Origin: Acidobacteriota bacterium
GTDB taxonomy: Bacteria > Acidobacteriota > Blastocatellia > RBC074
DNA length: 64,000 nt
NCBI GenBank assembly: GCA_016710075.1
Contig: JADJLO010000037.1
Location: 124,001 to 188,000, forward strand
Direction: 5' to 3'
Part shown: positions 46,879 through 55,781 of the stretch, one piece after another
Numbering within the stretch: position 1 is the stretch's first letter
Layout of the letters: each line of letters starts with the position of its first letter
Notes under the pieces: model-generated
Told to the model about the DNA's origin: nothing
The model's input: the letters and a program-made list of their open reading frames with translations, nothing else
Database searches by the model: none
Translations under genes and position numbers: made by a program

Positions 46879-48240
46879 ATGAACTACAAGAACAACATAC
46901 TGGAATTGATAGGAAGCACGCCTCTGGTCAGGCTGAACAAGGTCAATCGAGGCCTCAAGCCGCTGCTGCTTGCCAAACTTGAGTCCCACAATCCCGGCGG
47001 CAGCGTCAAGGATCGGATTGGCGTTTCGATGATTGACCGGGCGGAGAAGAGCGGCGATCTCAAACCCGGCGGGACGGTGGTTGAAGCGACCAGCGGCAAT
47101 ACCGGCATCGGTCTTGCACTGGCCTGCGCCATCAAAGGCTACCGCTCGGTCTTTGTCATGACGGACAAGGCGAGTCAGGAAAAGGTGCGTTATCTGAAAG
47201 CTCTCGGTTCGGACGTGATCGTCGTCTCATCTGCCACCAAGCCCGACTCACCGGATCATTACGTGGCCACCGCCAGAAGAATTGCGAGCGAAACACCCAA
47301 CGCCATTCTCACCAATCAATATGCGAATCCGGCTAATCCCGAGGCGCATTACCGCACAACAGGACCCGAAATATGGGACGCAACCGACGGCAAGATCACC
47401 CATTTCGTAGCCGGCATGGGCACCGGAGGGACGATCAGCGGCATCGGCAGGTATCTCAAGGAGAAGAATCCCGATATCAGGATCATCGGCGCGGATCCTT
47501 ACGGCTCGGTCTTCAAGGCTTACAAGGAGACCGGCCACCTGATGGGATCCTCGCCTTATCTCGTCGAGGGAATCGGTCAGGAACTGATCCCGGAAAACGT
47601 CCACCTCAAGTATGTCGATGAGATCATCAATGTAACCGATCGCGACTCGTTCAATATGGCCAGAAGGCTCGGCCGCGAAGAAGGAATCTTCTGCGGAGGC
47701 AGCTCGGGAACAATTGCCAGCGCGGCGCTCAAAGCCGCGGAAAACCTCACTGAAAACGATATCATCGTCTTCATCATCTGCGACACCGGCGAGCGCTACC
47801 TCACCAAATTCCTCTCAGATGAGTGGATGAAGGAGAAACGACTCCTCGGATTCGAGCGAATGACCCTCGGTCTGATCAACGAACTCAAGCTCAATTCCGG
47901 CAAGCTGAGATTGATATCGGTCCTGCCCGAAACAAAGGTCTCTGAAGCTCTCGAAATCATGGAGCGTCACGGCTTGTCCCAGTTGCCCGTAATCGAGGAC
48001 GGCAAATCCATAGGCAGCGTTCGCGACAGCGGCATGATGTCTCACCTGCTTGAAAACCGCGACCTGCTCGACGCTCCCGTAACATCCGTGATGGATGCCC
48101 CTCTGCCCGTCGTCAATGAGGCGGTGGAACTCGCCCGCGCCAAACAGTATCTCAAGGACTCTCCTGCAATCCTTGTCGAGGAGTACGGAAGAATTGTCGG
48201 CATTGTCACGCGCTATGATGTGCTCGATATCCAGGCTTAG
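46879..48240 (+). CDS. cbs: Cystathionine beta-synthase (PLP domain plus CBS pair)
   Basis: 453 residues. The PLP lysine is K44 in 'PGGSVKDRIG'; 'EATSGNTGIGLALACAIKGY' and 'GMGTGGTISGIGRYLKE' complete the fold-type II site. The C-terminal region (about 340-453) holds two CBS motifs ('VLPETKVSEALEIMERHGLSQLPVIEDGKSIG' and 'VTSVMDAPLPVVNEAVELA'). It could make cystathionine from serine and homocysteine, or act as a cysteine synthase. The CBS tail favours cystathionine beta-synthase. It starts 11 bases after the Gfo/Idh gene. Confidence 0.92.
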   Translation: MNYKNNILELIGSTPLVRLNKVNRGLKPLLLAKLESHNPGGSVKDRIGVSMIDRAEKSGDLKPGGTVVEATSGNTGIGLALACAIKGYRSVFVMTDKASQEKVRYLKALGSDVIVVSSATKPDSPDHYVATARRIASETPNAILTNQYANPANPEAHYRTTGPEIWDATDGKITHFVAGMGTGGTISGIGRYLKEKNPDIRIIGADPYGSVFKAYKETGHLMGSSPYLVEGIGQELIPENVHLKYVDEIINVTDRDSFNMARRLGREEGIFCGGSSGTIASAALKAAENLTENDIIVFIICDTGERYLTKFLSDEWMKEKRLLGFERMTLGLINELKLNSGKLRLISVLPETKVSEALEIMERHGLSQLPVIEDGKSIGSVRDSGMMSHLLENRDLLDAPVTSVMDAPLPVVNEAVELARAKQYLKDSPAILVEEYGRIVGIVTRYDVLDIQA

Positions 48241-48281
48241 AAGAGAAGATTTCTAACCGGAAGAAGAAGAAAAAGAAGATT

Positions 48282-48427
48282 ACGAAACAGACGAAATAAA
48301 CGAAAAGAGCTGAAATGTGAAAGGGCCTGATTTATTTGGCTATTCGCTCTTTTGAAATATCTCAAACATTGACACCTTGAAATTTTTCGTCTGTTTTTAT
48401 TTCGTCTGTTTCGCCCCGGGGGGGGGG
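48282..48427. repeat. Inverted A/T-type repeat with GAAACAGACGAAATAAACGAA unit and G10 tract
   Basis: A unit reading acgaaacagacgaaataaac starts at 48282. Its inverse, tttcgtctgtttttatttcg, lies within 48383-48413. A run of ten G follows CCCC at 48418-48427. Related copies of the unit occur at 60238-60262 and 63510-63535. The element lies between the converging cbs and carbonic anhydrase genes and may act as a terminator. Confidence 0.7.
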
Positions 48428-48536
48428 TCGGCGAGGGGTGACTTGCCACTGGCTGAATTGCCAGACTAACTCAATTTGATACCTGCATCTTTGGATCATT
48501 GGATAAGTGGAGTCGTAATCTTGTTTTCTTTTCTTC

Positions 48537-49172
48537 TCAATCATCGAACTCGAATTTGTATATGTCTTTGACGTGATTATCAGGCGTGAGCATCATCAAG
48601 TCGTTCAAATACCCTGTGTGAAGTTCATAAACCCAGCCATGGATCTGAGGGCCGTTCCCCTTCTGCCATGAGTGCTGCACAAATGAAGTCTCGGCAAGCT
48701 TCCAGACCTGCTCCTGCACATTGAGCTCGACCAGCCGCCTGAATCGCATATTCGAATCCTCGATCCCCTCGAGTTCATTTTGGTGTATTCGATAAACGTC
48801 CTTGATATTGCGCAGCCATTTGTTGATCAGTCCCAGATCTTTATGACCGAGAGCATTCTTGACGCCGCCGCATCCATAATGGCCGCAGACGATGACGTGT
48901 TTGACCTTGAGGACTTCGATCGCGTATTGCAGGACGCTGAGCATGTTGAAGTCTGTATGGATGATCTGGTTGGCGATGTTGCGATGGACGAACAACTCTC
49001 CGGGCCCGGTTCCGGTTATATCCTCAGCGGGCACACGGCTGTCGGAACAGCCGATCCAGAGAAATTCCGGTGTCTGATCGTCGGCCATCCGTTCAAAATA
49101 GTCCGCGCGTACATCAAGTTTGTCTTTAACCCAGGCCTTGTTAGCCAGCAGAAGTTTTTGATAGCTTTCCAT
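48537..49172 (-). CDS. can: Beta-class carbonic anhydrase
   Basis: About 211 residues, matching the Can/CynT family. The zinc site is Cys-Asp in 'WIGCSDSRVP' with His and Cys in 'VIVCGHYGCGGVKNAL'. 'GELFVHRNIANQI' and 'SVLQYAIEVL' are further conserved blocks. It interconverts CO2 and bicarbonate in the cytosol. The ATG at 49172 has aggag about 9 bases upstream and overlaps the SulP gene's end by 32 bases, so translation is likely coupled. Confidence 0.95.
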   Translation of the reverse strand: MESYQKLLLANKAWVKDKLDVRADYFERMADDQTPEFLWIGCSDSRVPAEDITGTGPGELFVHRNIANQIIHTDFNMLSVLQYAIEVLKVKHVIVCGHYGCGGVKNALGHKDLGLINKWLRNIKDVYRIHQNELEGIEDSNMRFRRLVELNVQEQVWKLAETSFVQHSWQKGNGPQIHGWVYELHTGYLNDLMMLTPDNHVKDIYKFEFDD

Positions 49173-50763
49173 CAAGGCTTCTCCTTCTTCGGTAATTTTG
49201 TAATTTTGATTGGTAGTGATTCAGTTCGACCTCGATGTCCCTGTATCTTGCCGATTCTTCGAAATCGGCCACGACATCGTAAATGTCGGAATCGATGAAA
49301 GTTGATTTTGATCCATCAATGATCAGATGAGAATGGGAAGGAATTGAAGAAAGCTTGTCTTTCAACTCGCTCTTGTTAACGAAAGAGACATCCTTGTTAA
49401 AGCGCAACAGGTAGTTATTCTCCTGAGAAACCAGCGTCATAGCCGAATGATGATTGGTGCGAATAACGAAGAAGGTGCCGACGACCAGACCGATCAAAAC
49501 TCCATCCAGAAGGTCGGTGAAGACAATAGCCGTGACGGTGATGATAAATGGGAGAAACTGATCCATGCCGGCACGGTACATTTTCTTGTATATCTCGATC
49601 TTTGTCAGTTTGTAGCCGATAACCAGGAGAATCGCAGCGAGGCTTGCCAGCGGTATCCTGTTAAGCAAAGAAGGGATCAACAGGACGCAGATAAAAAGCA
49701 GCAGGCCATGTACGAATGACGATGTACGCGTTCGGGCGCCGGCGTATACGTTGGCGCTGCTTCTGACAATGACTGAAGTAACAGGCAGCCCGCCCAGCAG
49801 CCCGGAAATCAGATTTCCAAGTCCCTGTGCCTTCAATTCCCGATTTGTCGAAGAGATTCTCCTGTATGGATCGAGCTTGTCCGAAGCCTCGATCGACAAG
49901 AGCGTTTCAATGCTGCCGACTATGGCAATTGTCAGGGCGGTAATGAATACCTGTTTATTGCTGATAGCCGACCAGTCCGGAAAAGTGAATTGCCCGAAGA
50001 ATGCCGTAATATTTTCAGGCACCGGTAACGCAACAAGATGTCCATCTTCCGGCTTCAGGTGGAAATCGGTGAAAAATGACTTAAAGCCTTCATTGAGCAG
50101 GATGCCGAGAAGGACGACTATCAGTGGCGCTGGAATCAGTTTGAACAACCTGATTCTCTGAAAGGCCGGTTTTTCCCATGCCAGAAGCACAGCAAGAGAT
50201 GCAATTGTAATGATTACCGCGGCCGGTGTGGCGGTATAGACGGCTTTGACAATGTCCAGGAGAGTGTTGCTTTTGGCTTCAATTTCAAAGAAGAAATCGA
50301 AATCCCCCTCGTAATTCACATCCCGGCCGAGAGCGTGAGGTATCTGCTTGAGCAGTATCACCACTCCGATTGCGGCCAGCATTCCCTTGATTACTGCATT
50401 TGGGACGTAATTGCCAATGACGCCGGCACGGGCGAACCCGAGAACAATCTGGATCAAACCGGAGATCGCAACCGCAAGAAGAAATATACGGAACGATCCA
50501 AGATTCTGGATGGCGGTAGCCACAATTACAGCCAGCCCTGCCGCGGGTCCGCTGACGCTTACTTCCGAACCTGAGATGAAGGAGATCAGTATCCCTCCAA
50601 TTATTCCGGCAATGATGCCGGAGAACAACGGCGCACCGGACGCCAGCGCTATGCCAAGGCATAGCGGTAAGGCCACCAGGAAGACCACCAGACCGGCAGG
50701 CGCATCGTATTTCAGATTTTTTCTTATTCCGGATTCGATTTCGGATACAGTAAAAGTTGCCAT
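49141..50763 (-). CDS. SulP family anion transporter (likely bicarbonate)
   Basis: 540 residues. About 11-12 transmembrane segments (15-410) include 'VVFLVALPLCLGIALASGAPLFSGIIAGIIGG' and 'TNRELKAQGLGNLISGLLGGLPVTSVIVRSSANVYAGARTRTSSFVHGLLLF'. A C-terminal STAS-like domain ('FVNKSELKDKLSSIPSHSHLIIDGSKSTFIDSDIYDVVADF') follows. SulP proteins carry sulfate, bicarbonate or other anions. Overlap with the carbonic anhydrase gene favours bicarbonate uptake; this is inference from context. The start is 9 bases after the cation exchanger's stop. Confidence 0.92.
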   Translation of the reverse strand: MATFTVSEIESGIRKNLKYDAPAGLVVFLVALPLCLGIALASGAPLFSGIIAGIIGGILISFISGSEVSVSGPAAGLAVIVATAIQNLGSFRIFLLAVAISGLIQIVLGFARAGVIGNYVPNAVIKGMLAAIGVVILLKQIPHALGRDVNYEGDFDFFFEIEAKSNTLLDIVKAVYTATPAAVIITIASLAVLLAWEKPAFQRIRLFKLIPAPLIVVLLGILLNEGFKSFFTDFHLKPEDGHLVALPVPENITAFFGQFTFPDWSAISNKQVFITALTIAIVGSIETLLSIEASDKLDPYRRISSTNRELKAQGLGNLISGLLGGLPVTSVIVRSSANVYAGARTRTSSFVHGLLLFICVLLIPSLLNRIPLASLAAILLVIGYKLTKIEIYKKMYRAGMDQFLPFIITVTAIVFTDLLDGVLIGLVVGTFFVIRTNHHSAMTLVSQENNYLLRFNKDVSFVNKSELKDKLSSIPSHSHLIIDGSKSTFIDSDIYDVVADFEESARYRDIEVELNHYQSKLQNYRRRRSLDGKLSKTSAG

Positions 50764-50772
50764 AATATCAGC

Positions 50773-51963
50773 TCAGATTTTTCTCAGCAGAAGAGCGTTC
50801 CAGAGCATCTCTCTGCGTTCTTTCGACCTGACGATGAGGACCAGGGAAACGAGCAGGTAAATTCCGCTGAAGATGTAGCGGATCGATTCCTGCGGAAAGA
50901 AAAACTGTGCCAGAAAAAGGGCAAGCAGGATTAACGCTTCCCAGAGGGCGAATTGAAAATCTGAGATGATGATTGCGGCAAAAAGTGACTGTGCCGAGGT
51001 CAGCAGCAGTTCTTCCTTCTGCCTGTGATCGAGTTCCATCGGAATCCACGCCCCGGCAGATATCGCATAGACCAGTGGAATCGCGCCGATCAGCAGGGTC
51101 CATTGGTTGACCTTTGAAGAGATGAGCGCGCCGATGCCGGTCGAGCCCTTGCCTTTGTAGGCGAAGAGAATGGCGACAATCGCCTCCGGTGATTCGGACG
51201 CAATTGGCGCCAGCCATTGCACCAGAAGGAATTCGTCAAATCCATACCTCTTCCCCGTGGCCACGAGCGATTCGCCAAACGGATCGGCCGCCACCCAGAT
51301 GGCATAACCCGCAAATGCGAAGAGAAGCAACATCACCAGACGTCGAGCGCCGTTTCCAAGATTCTGATCCAGGAAACCTGCAATCCCACTAAGAGCCTCG
51401 TCGTGCTTTTCTCCCTGTGATGCGCGTCCGGCGTAATAAACAAACATCGCAAAAAAGATGGCGGCGTCAAAAATCGAGAGCGTCCCTTTGAGCGGGATGA
51501 CCAGCGAATAGACAGTCGCAAGCAGCAGCACGCTAAGTTCGAGACCCTGTGACCGGTCGAGCGGAATCTCCTTGCGCTTGTGTTTAAAATAATAGACGAG
51601 CGCGATCAGGGGCCAGCCGATCCCGATCAGCACCCGGTTGGCTCCGGTCATGTTGGCAACTGCATACTGTTTGTATGCCGGATCCTTACCTGCATCCCAG
51701 GCAAAATTGAGGTCGACGGCATATTCAGGCAGGACGCTGATCAGCGCCAGCGCGATCAATGCCAGCGAACGTGGAATGTCGCGCTCTGAAAGCTCAGCCC
51801 CCCAGCTCAACAGAAAGGCCGCTCCAATAATCGCCAGCCCGGTCAGAACTGACACCATTTGCGGATGTGTCTGAACCAGATGATGACTCTCGCCCGTCAA
51901 CTTGATATACAACCAGGGCAGGGGAAGTATGATGGCTGATGCCATCCATAAAATATATTTCAT
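50773..51963 (-). CDS. CaCA-superfamily cation exchanger (Na+/Ca2+ or H+/Ca2+ type)
   Basis: 396 residues with about ten to eleven membrane segments. The two alpha-repeats are 'SLALIALALISVLPEYAVDLNFAWDAG' and 'LLVQWLAPIASESPEAIVAILFAYKGKGSTGIGALISSKVNQWTLLIGAIPL', carrying the conserved Pro-Glu of the ion site. Calcium is the usual substrate, but other cations are possible. It is the first gene of the operon with SulP and carbonic anhydrase. Confidence 0.87.
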   Translation of the reverse strand: MKYILWMASAIILPLPWLYIKLTGESHHLVQTHPQMVSVLTGLAIIGAAFLLSWGAELSERDIPRSLALIALALISVLPEYAVDLNFAWDAGKDPAYKQYAVANMTGANRVLIGIGWPLIALVYYFKHKRKEIPLDRSQGLELSVLLLATVYSLVIPLKGTLSIFDAAIFFAMFVYYAGRASQGEKHDEALSGIAGFLDQNLGNGARRLVMLLLFAFAGYAIWVAADPFGESLVATGKRYGFDEFLLVQWLAPIASESPEAIVAILFAYKGKGSTGIGALISSKVNQWTLLIGAIPLVYAISAGAWIPMELDHRQKEELLLTSAQSLFAAIIISDFQFALWEALILLALFLAQFFFPQESIRYIFSGIYLLVSLVLIVRSKERREMLWNALLLRKI

Positions 51964-52273
51964 GTTTTTAAATCAGAGATGGTTTTTGCGGTATTGGTTG
52001 ATTGTCAGTTCTATTATTCGCTTCTTTTTAAGTCTTTGAGATTGTATGGGACCGCTAATTATGGCTTGTCCGGCAGCTTTGATCAAATCAGGTTGAGCGC
52101 TCGGCATCATACCTGTTTTGCAAGGAGGACATGAGCACGTATAATCAACAGCTTCGTGAAGAGTCTATGAAGATTGTCCTGTATAAAAAGGGTTTAATGT
52201 TGTGACTTTCAGGTATGATCCTAAATATTGAAGACCGGATCCCTGAAAAAATGGAGAGAGAGAGAGATACATA
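51964..52273. other. Intergenic region between divergent exchanger and Nfu genes
   Basis: No gene is evident in these 310 bases. It should contain promoters for both divergent genes. A purine run (ggagagagagagagata, ending at 52270) just before 52274 includes the ribosome site of the Nfu gene. No terminator or riboswitch was recognised. Confidence 0.5.
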
Positions 52274-52816
52274 ATGCCGAAGATCGCAGATATTGAATAC
52301 ACGCCGAATCCGAATGCCGTTAAGTTCGTCCTCCGGGAGCCGATAACCAACGGGACCTCGCGTTCGTACCAGAATGCTGATTCGGCCACCGCCGACCCGC
52401 TGGCAGATGCCCTGTTCAAGGTTGGAAACGTGACATCGGTCTTTTACATGGACCGCTTCATCACCGTCAACAAGGATGATGATGTCAGTTGGGAAGACCT
52501 GTTGAAGAGACTGGCCGAACCGATCCGCTCGGCGCCGTCAGTGTCGGACGCTCCCTCGCCGGTTAAGGCCGGCTATGTTCCGGGTGAGGATCCGATGCTC
52601 GATCGCATCAATCAGGTCCTCGACGAGAAGATCAGACCGGGCCTGGCAGGCGACGGCGGAGGTCTCGAAATCATCAGCTTCACCGACAAGAAACTCCTGA
52701 TTCATTACCAGGGAGCCTGTGGAAGCTGCCCCAGCTCCATCGGCGGCACTCTCATGGCCATCGAGCACATGCTCAAGGAAGATGTCGATCCGGAGATAGA
52801 AGTCCTCTCGGTATAA
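52274..52816 (+). CDS. Nfu-type Fe-S cluster scaffold protein
   Basis: 180 residues. The N-terminal Nfu_N domain (about 5-90) is 'ADIEYTPNPNAVKFVLREPI...LADALFKVGNVTSVFYMDRFITVNKDDDVSWEDL'. The C-terminal NifU domain (about 105-180) is 'RINQVLDEKIRPGLAGDGGGLEIISFTDKKLLIHYQGACGSCPSS', with the cluster-binding C-x-x-C in 'CGSC'. It carries Fe-S clusters to apo-proteins. It stands alone; no suf or isc genes are near. Confidence 0.93.
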   Translation: MPKIADIEYTPNPNAVKFVLREPITNGTSRSYQNADSATADPLADALFKVGNVTSVFYMDRFITVNKDDDVSWEDLLKRLAEPIRSAPSVSDAPSPVKAGYVPGEDPMLDRINQVLDEKIRPGLAGDGGGLEIISFTDKKLLIHYQGACGSCPSSIGGTLMAIEHMLKEDVDPEIEVLSV

Positions 52817-52819
52817 AAA

Positions 52820-52990
52820 GAGAGTTTAAAGTCTAAGAGTCTAAGAGTCTAAGAGTTTAAGAGTTTAAAGTTTAAAGTCGAACTACCGAAAATTCCGCTT
52901 TGAACTTTAAACTCTTAAACTTTGAACTCTTAGACTTTGAACTCTTAAACTTTAAACTCTTAGACTTTGAACTCTTAAACTTTGAACTCC
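52820..52990. repeat. Tandem 7-9 base repeats arranged as a long inverted repeat
   Basis: Units such as agtttaa and agtctaag repeat from 52820 to 52878, and the complementary units (ttaaact, ttagact) repeat from 52899 to 52989. Together they can form a large hairpin with a spacer of about 20 bases. It sits exactly between the ends of the converging Nfu and histidine kinase genes, so it could be a bidirectional terminator. A small related block (agtttaaagtttaaagt) occurs at 55690-55720. Confidence 0.85.
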
Positions 52991-52991
52991 T

Positions 52992-54872
52992 TCATACCGG
53001 CAGACAGACGCTGATATTTGACCCCTTTCCTTCCTCGCTTTCGACGAAAATCCTGCCGCCGTGTTTTTTGATGATCTCCTGTGTGATCATCATTCCAAGA
53101 CCTGTTCCGTTGCGTTTGGTGGTATAGAATGCCTCGAACAGGCGGCGCTTGGTCTCCTCCGACATGCCGACTCCGTGATCGATGACGCTGATGACTATGG
53201 CGCCATTGGGAGAACGGACGTCGTGGATTGTCTCGGCCTCCTGCCGGGAGATCATTCGAGTCTGGAGTTCCACTTCACCGCTTTGAGGCGAAGCCTCGAT
53301 TGCATTGATCAGCAGATTGAGGAAGACCTTGCGCAACTGCTGTTCGTCATATTTACCCTCGGGGAGGTCAGGAGAGAAGCTGCGTTTAACATAGACGCGC
53401 GAGCGTTCCAGTCTTTCTCCAGCCAGTTCAATGACATCATCGAGGACTTCGTTGACAAAGCTCGGCTGGCGTTCAGGATCGCGGGACCTCGTCAGGTATC
53501 TCAGATCCATGATGATGGTCGAGAGATGTTCGAGGCTTCGTTTGAGCCGTCCGATGGTGTGCCTGATATCTTCATCAGATTCGCCGAGTTGCATTTCCAG
53601 CAGGTCCAGATTGAGCCTGACGGCTCCCAGTGGATTGTAAATTTCGTGAGCGACCTGAGCCGTGATCTGTCCGACAGCGCTCAAAGTGCGGCTGCGCCGA
53701 AGTTCTTCACGGACATGCTCGTCTTCGGTGACATCATCGATGACGATAACGCGGCCTTCTGTCTGTTCATCCACAAGCAGTGGAGAAACCGAAACATCGA
53801 GCAGTGAAGAATCTGTGCGGTTGGAATTGGCCTTGAGCTCGATCCTCCTTCGCTGCCTGTGGGTGGATTCGTTGCCGTTCATCGTTTCCGCAACAAAGGC
53901 GGCTATTTCGGGCAATTGGGCCAGTGCGGCGCGATAATCCTGCAGCTTCAACTCGGCATCGGAGATTTTGAAATGCCTGAGGAAGGACTGATTGACGTCG
54001 AGCACCTCGCCCTGCCGGCTGAGCACCACGATGTCGTCCGACAGGCTGTCGAAAACCGATCGCAGGCGCCCCTGGGCCTCCTGCTTCAATCGTTCCTGCC
54101 GCTTTGTCTGATTGATGTAGCTGCGCATCAGCCATATTGTGAATCCGATGACTATCAGTCCCATCAACAGGGCGACCCACTTCCTCCTGCCGACTTCGCC
54201 GGCTGACGCCGTCTGAATCCTGACGATATTGTCCTGGGATTTCTGCAGTCCGGCACTGATCACATTCGACAATTGATCTGCCGCATCTTCGAGACTGGTG
54301 CGCTTTTGAAAGAATTTTTCCAGCGGATCGGCTGCATTCGGCGCCTCGATTTTCGAGAGTTCGATGAAGACATCGCCCGGGTCGTTAGCTTGTTTAATGG
54401 CCTCTTTCAACTCCAGTGGCGCCGTCTGCTGCGCATCATCGATGACGGTCCAGAAATCTGCGGCAACGGACGATAATTGACGCCATGCGGCGATCTCTTC
54501 GGCAGGCAGGGTCTCGGCGTTGGCCGACCAGAGTTTTCCGCCCTCATCAAGAAGCTTGCCTAATTTGAATTTGGATCTGTTGAGGCTGATCTTGTAAACG
54601 GGGCCCGGGATGCCGATTCCGCGAGCCGCATGATAGAGCCGGGCTCGGGAAATGGTGCTGGTGGCAGTCTCGCGGATGTCGATGGCAAGTTTCAGCCGTT
54701 TGGTATAAGCCCGTGTGCTTTCGTCGGCGCTGATTCTCAACTCCTCCAGTTTTCTCTGGCCGGTGGAGCCGATTATCCAGATGAGCACCAGCAGGATAAT
54801 AAAACAGGCCGCCAGCATCGATGGGATCAGGCCTATTCTGAACTTGAGAATCCGGTAATTCCTTTCGGTCAT
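52992..54872 (-). CDS. Membrane sensor histidine kinase with PAS domain
   Basis: 626 residues. Two membrane helices (about 10-35 and 230-250) flank a helical periplasmic domain of about 200 residues. A PAS-type domain follows ('LRSVFDSLSDDIVVLSRQGEVLDVNQSFLRHF'), then HisKA with the phospho-acceptor His in 'QITAQVAHEIYNPLGAVRLNLDLLEM'. The ATPase domain has 'LLINAIEASPQSGEVEL' (N box), 'DHGVGM' and 'NGTGLGMMITQEII' (G boxes). The second position after 'HEI' is Tyr instead of the usual Arg/Lys. No response regulator is adjacent, so the partner is unknown. Confidence 0.93.
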   Translation of the reverse strand: MTERNYRILKFRIGLIPSMLAACFIILLVLIWIIGSTGQRKLEELRISADESTRAYTKRLKLAIDIRETATSTISRARLYHAARGIGIPGPVYKISLNRSKFKLGKLLDEGGKLWSANAETLPAEEIAAWRQLSSVAADFWTVIDDAQQTAPLELKEAIKQANDPGDVFIELSKIEAPNAADPLEKFFQKRTSLEDAADQLSNVISAGLQKSQDNIVRIQTASAGEVGRRKWVALLMGLIVIGFTIWLMRSYINQTKRQERLKQEAQGRLRSVFDSLSDDIVVLSRQGEVLDVNQSFLRHFKISDAELKLQDYRAALAQLPEIAAFVAETMNGNESTHRQRRRIELKANSNRTDSSLLDVSVSPLLVDEQTEGRVIVIDDVTEDEHVREELRRSRTLSAVGQITAQVAHEIYNPLGAVRLNLDLLEMQLGESDEDIRHTIGRLKRSLEHLSTIIMDLRYLTRSRDPERQPSFVNEVLDDVIELAGERLERSRVYVKRSFSPDLPEGKYDEQQLRKVFLNLLINAIEASPQSGEVELQTRMISRQEAETIHDVRSPNGAIVISVIDHGVGMSEETKRRLFEAFYTTKRNGTGLGMMITQEIIKKHGGRIFVESEEGKGSNISVCLPV

Positions 54873-54920
54873 CAAATAAAACTACTTTCCGGGAGGAAGA
54901 ATCAACAGATTTTTACTCGA

Positions 54921-55682
54921 TCAAGAGGCGGCATTTGCCAGATGGTGTTCTCTTTTGCACTGATAGAGTCGCTCATCGGCGGCCTTTACCAGTTGATCCA
55001 TCTCTTTTCCGTCGATGGGGAACGAGGCTATGCCAAAGCTGATTCCAATGGCATGAGACATTCTGGTTTCAATGAAGCTTTGTTGCAACTGTTTTTCGAT
55101 TCGGCGGACGACCTTGACCATAGCGGCATTTTCCGTTTCCGGGCAGATCGCGGCAAATTCATCCCCACCGAGACGGAAAGTGAAATCGGTCTGCCTGAGC
55201 GAAGCCTGCAGTATGCGAGCCACTATTTTCAAAGTCTGATCGCCGGCGGGGTGACCGTACCGGTCATTGACCGATTTGAAATCATCGATGTCAAAGAGGG
55301 CGATTGAAAACTGCCTCCGGTATCGGCTCTCCCTCTCGATCTCGGCAGTCAGTCTACGGTCAAATGCGGTTCGATTGTATAGCATTGTCAAAGGATCGCG
55401 AAGCGCCTGATCGGCCAGATTGGCGGTTCGTTTTTCAATCAGCGAGATGAAAGCAATGGCCAGCCATTCGTCGATCAAAAAGTTTATCTCTTGATAAATT
55501 TCGTGAATCTCCTCCAGGCTTTTCTGATCCATCTGCTCCCGGATTTTAGAGAATATTTCGGCGCGAAGCTTCCCGATCTCCGTGAAAACGCGACCGGGAT
55601 CCGTCTCACCGGAAGAGTTGTCGAGATGACCGATCATCGTTTCCAGCCTGGCCTTGATAAGTGTTTCAGTTTCTTGATCCAT
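54921..55682 (-). CDS. Diguanylate cyclase (GGDEF) with product-inhibition site
   Basis: 253 residues. The N-terminal helical part (1-95) has no recognised sensor. The GGDEF domain (about 95-250) contains 'PLTMLYNRTAFDRRLTAEIERESRYRRQFSIALFDIDDFKSVNDRYGHPAGDQTLKIVARIL' and an intact 'FRLGGDEFA' active site. RQTD lies five residues upstream, matching the RxxD inhibitory site. It makes cyclic di-GMP in the cytosol. It is 48 bases upstream of the histidine kinase on the same strand. Confidence 0.94.
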   Translation of the reverse strand: MDQETETLIKARLETMIGHLDNSSGETDPGRVFTEIGKLRAEIFSKIREQMDQKSLEEIHEIYQEINFLIDEWLAIAFISLIEKRTANLADQALRDPLTMLYNRTAFDRRLTAEIERESRYRRQFSIALFDIDDFKSVNDRYGHPAGDQTLKIVARILQASLRQTDFTFRLGGDEFAAICPETENAAMVKVVRRIEKQLQQSFIETRMSHAIGISFGIASFPIDGKEMDQLVKAADERLYQCKREHHLANAAS

Positions 55683-55781
55683 GAAATTGAAGTTTAAAGT
55701 TTAAAGTCCAAAGTTTAAAGTGCCGGCTCCGTATGGATTTGCTGATAGCTGAAATTAGGAATGAAACAACTTAAACTGTTT

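Noticed and set aside
48418..48427. G10 tract as a G-quadruplex regulator
   Set aside because: Only one G run with no further G tracts of similar length nearby; more likely a slippage site or sequencing weak point.
52820..52990. CRISPR-like array
   Set aside because: Repeat units are 7-9 bases, degenerate and without unique spacers; no cas genes nearby.
52900..53127. Open frame encoding leucine-rich repeats (NFKLLNFELLDFELL)
   Set aside because: It is only the translation of the short tandem DNA repeat and runs into the kinase gene on the opposite strand.
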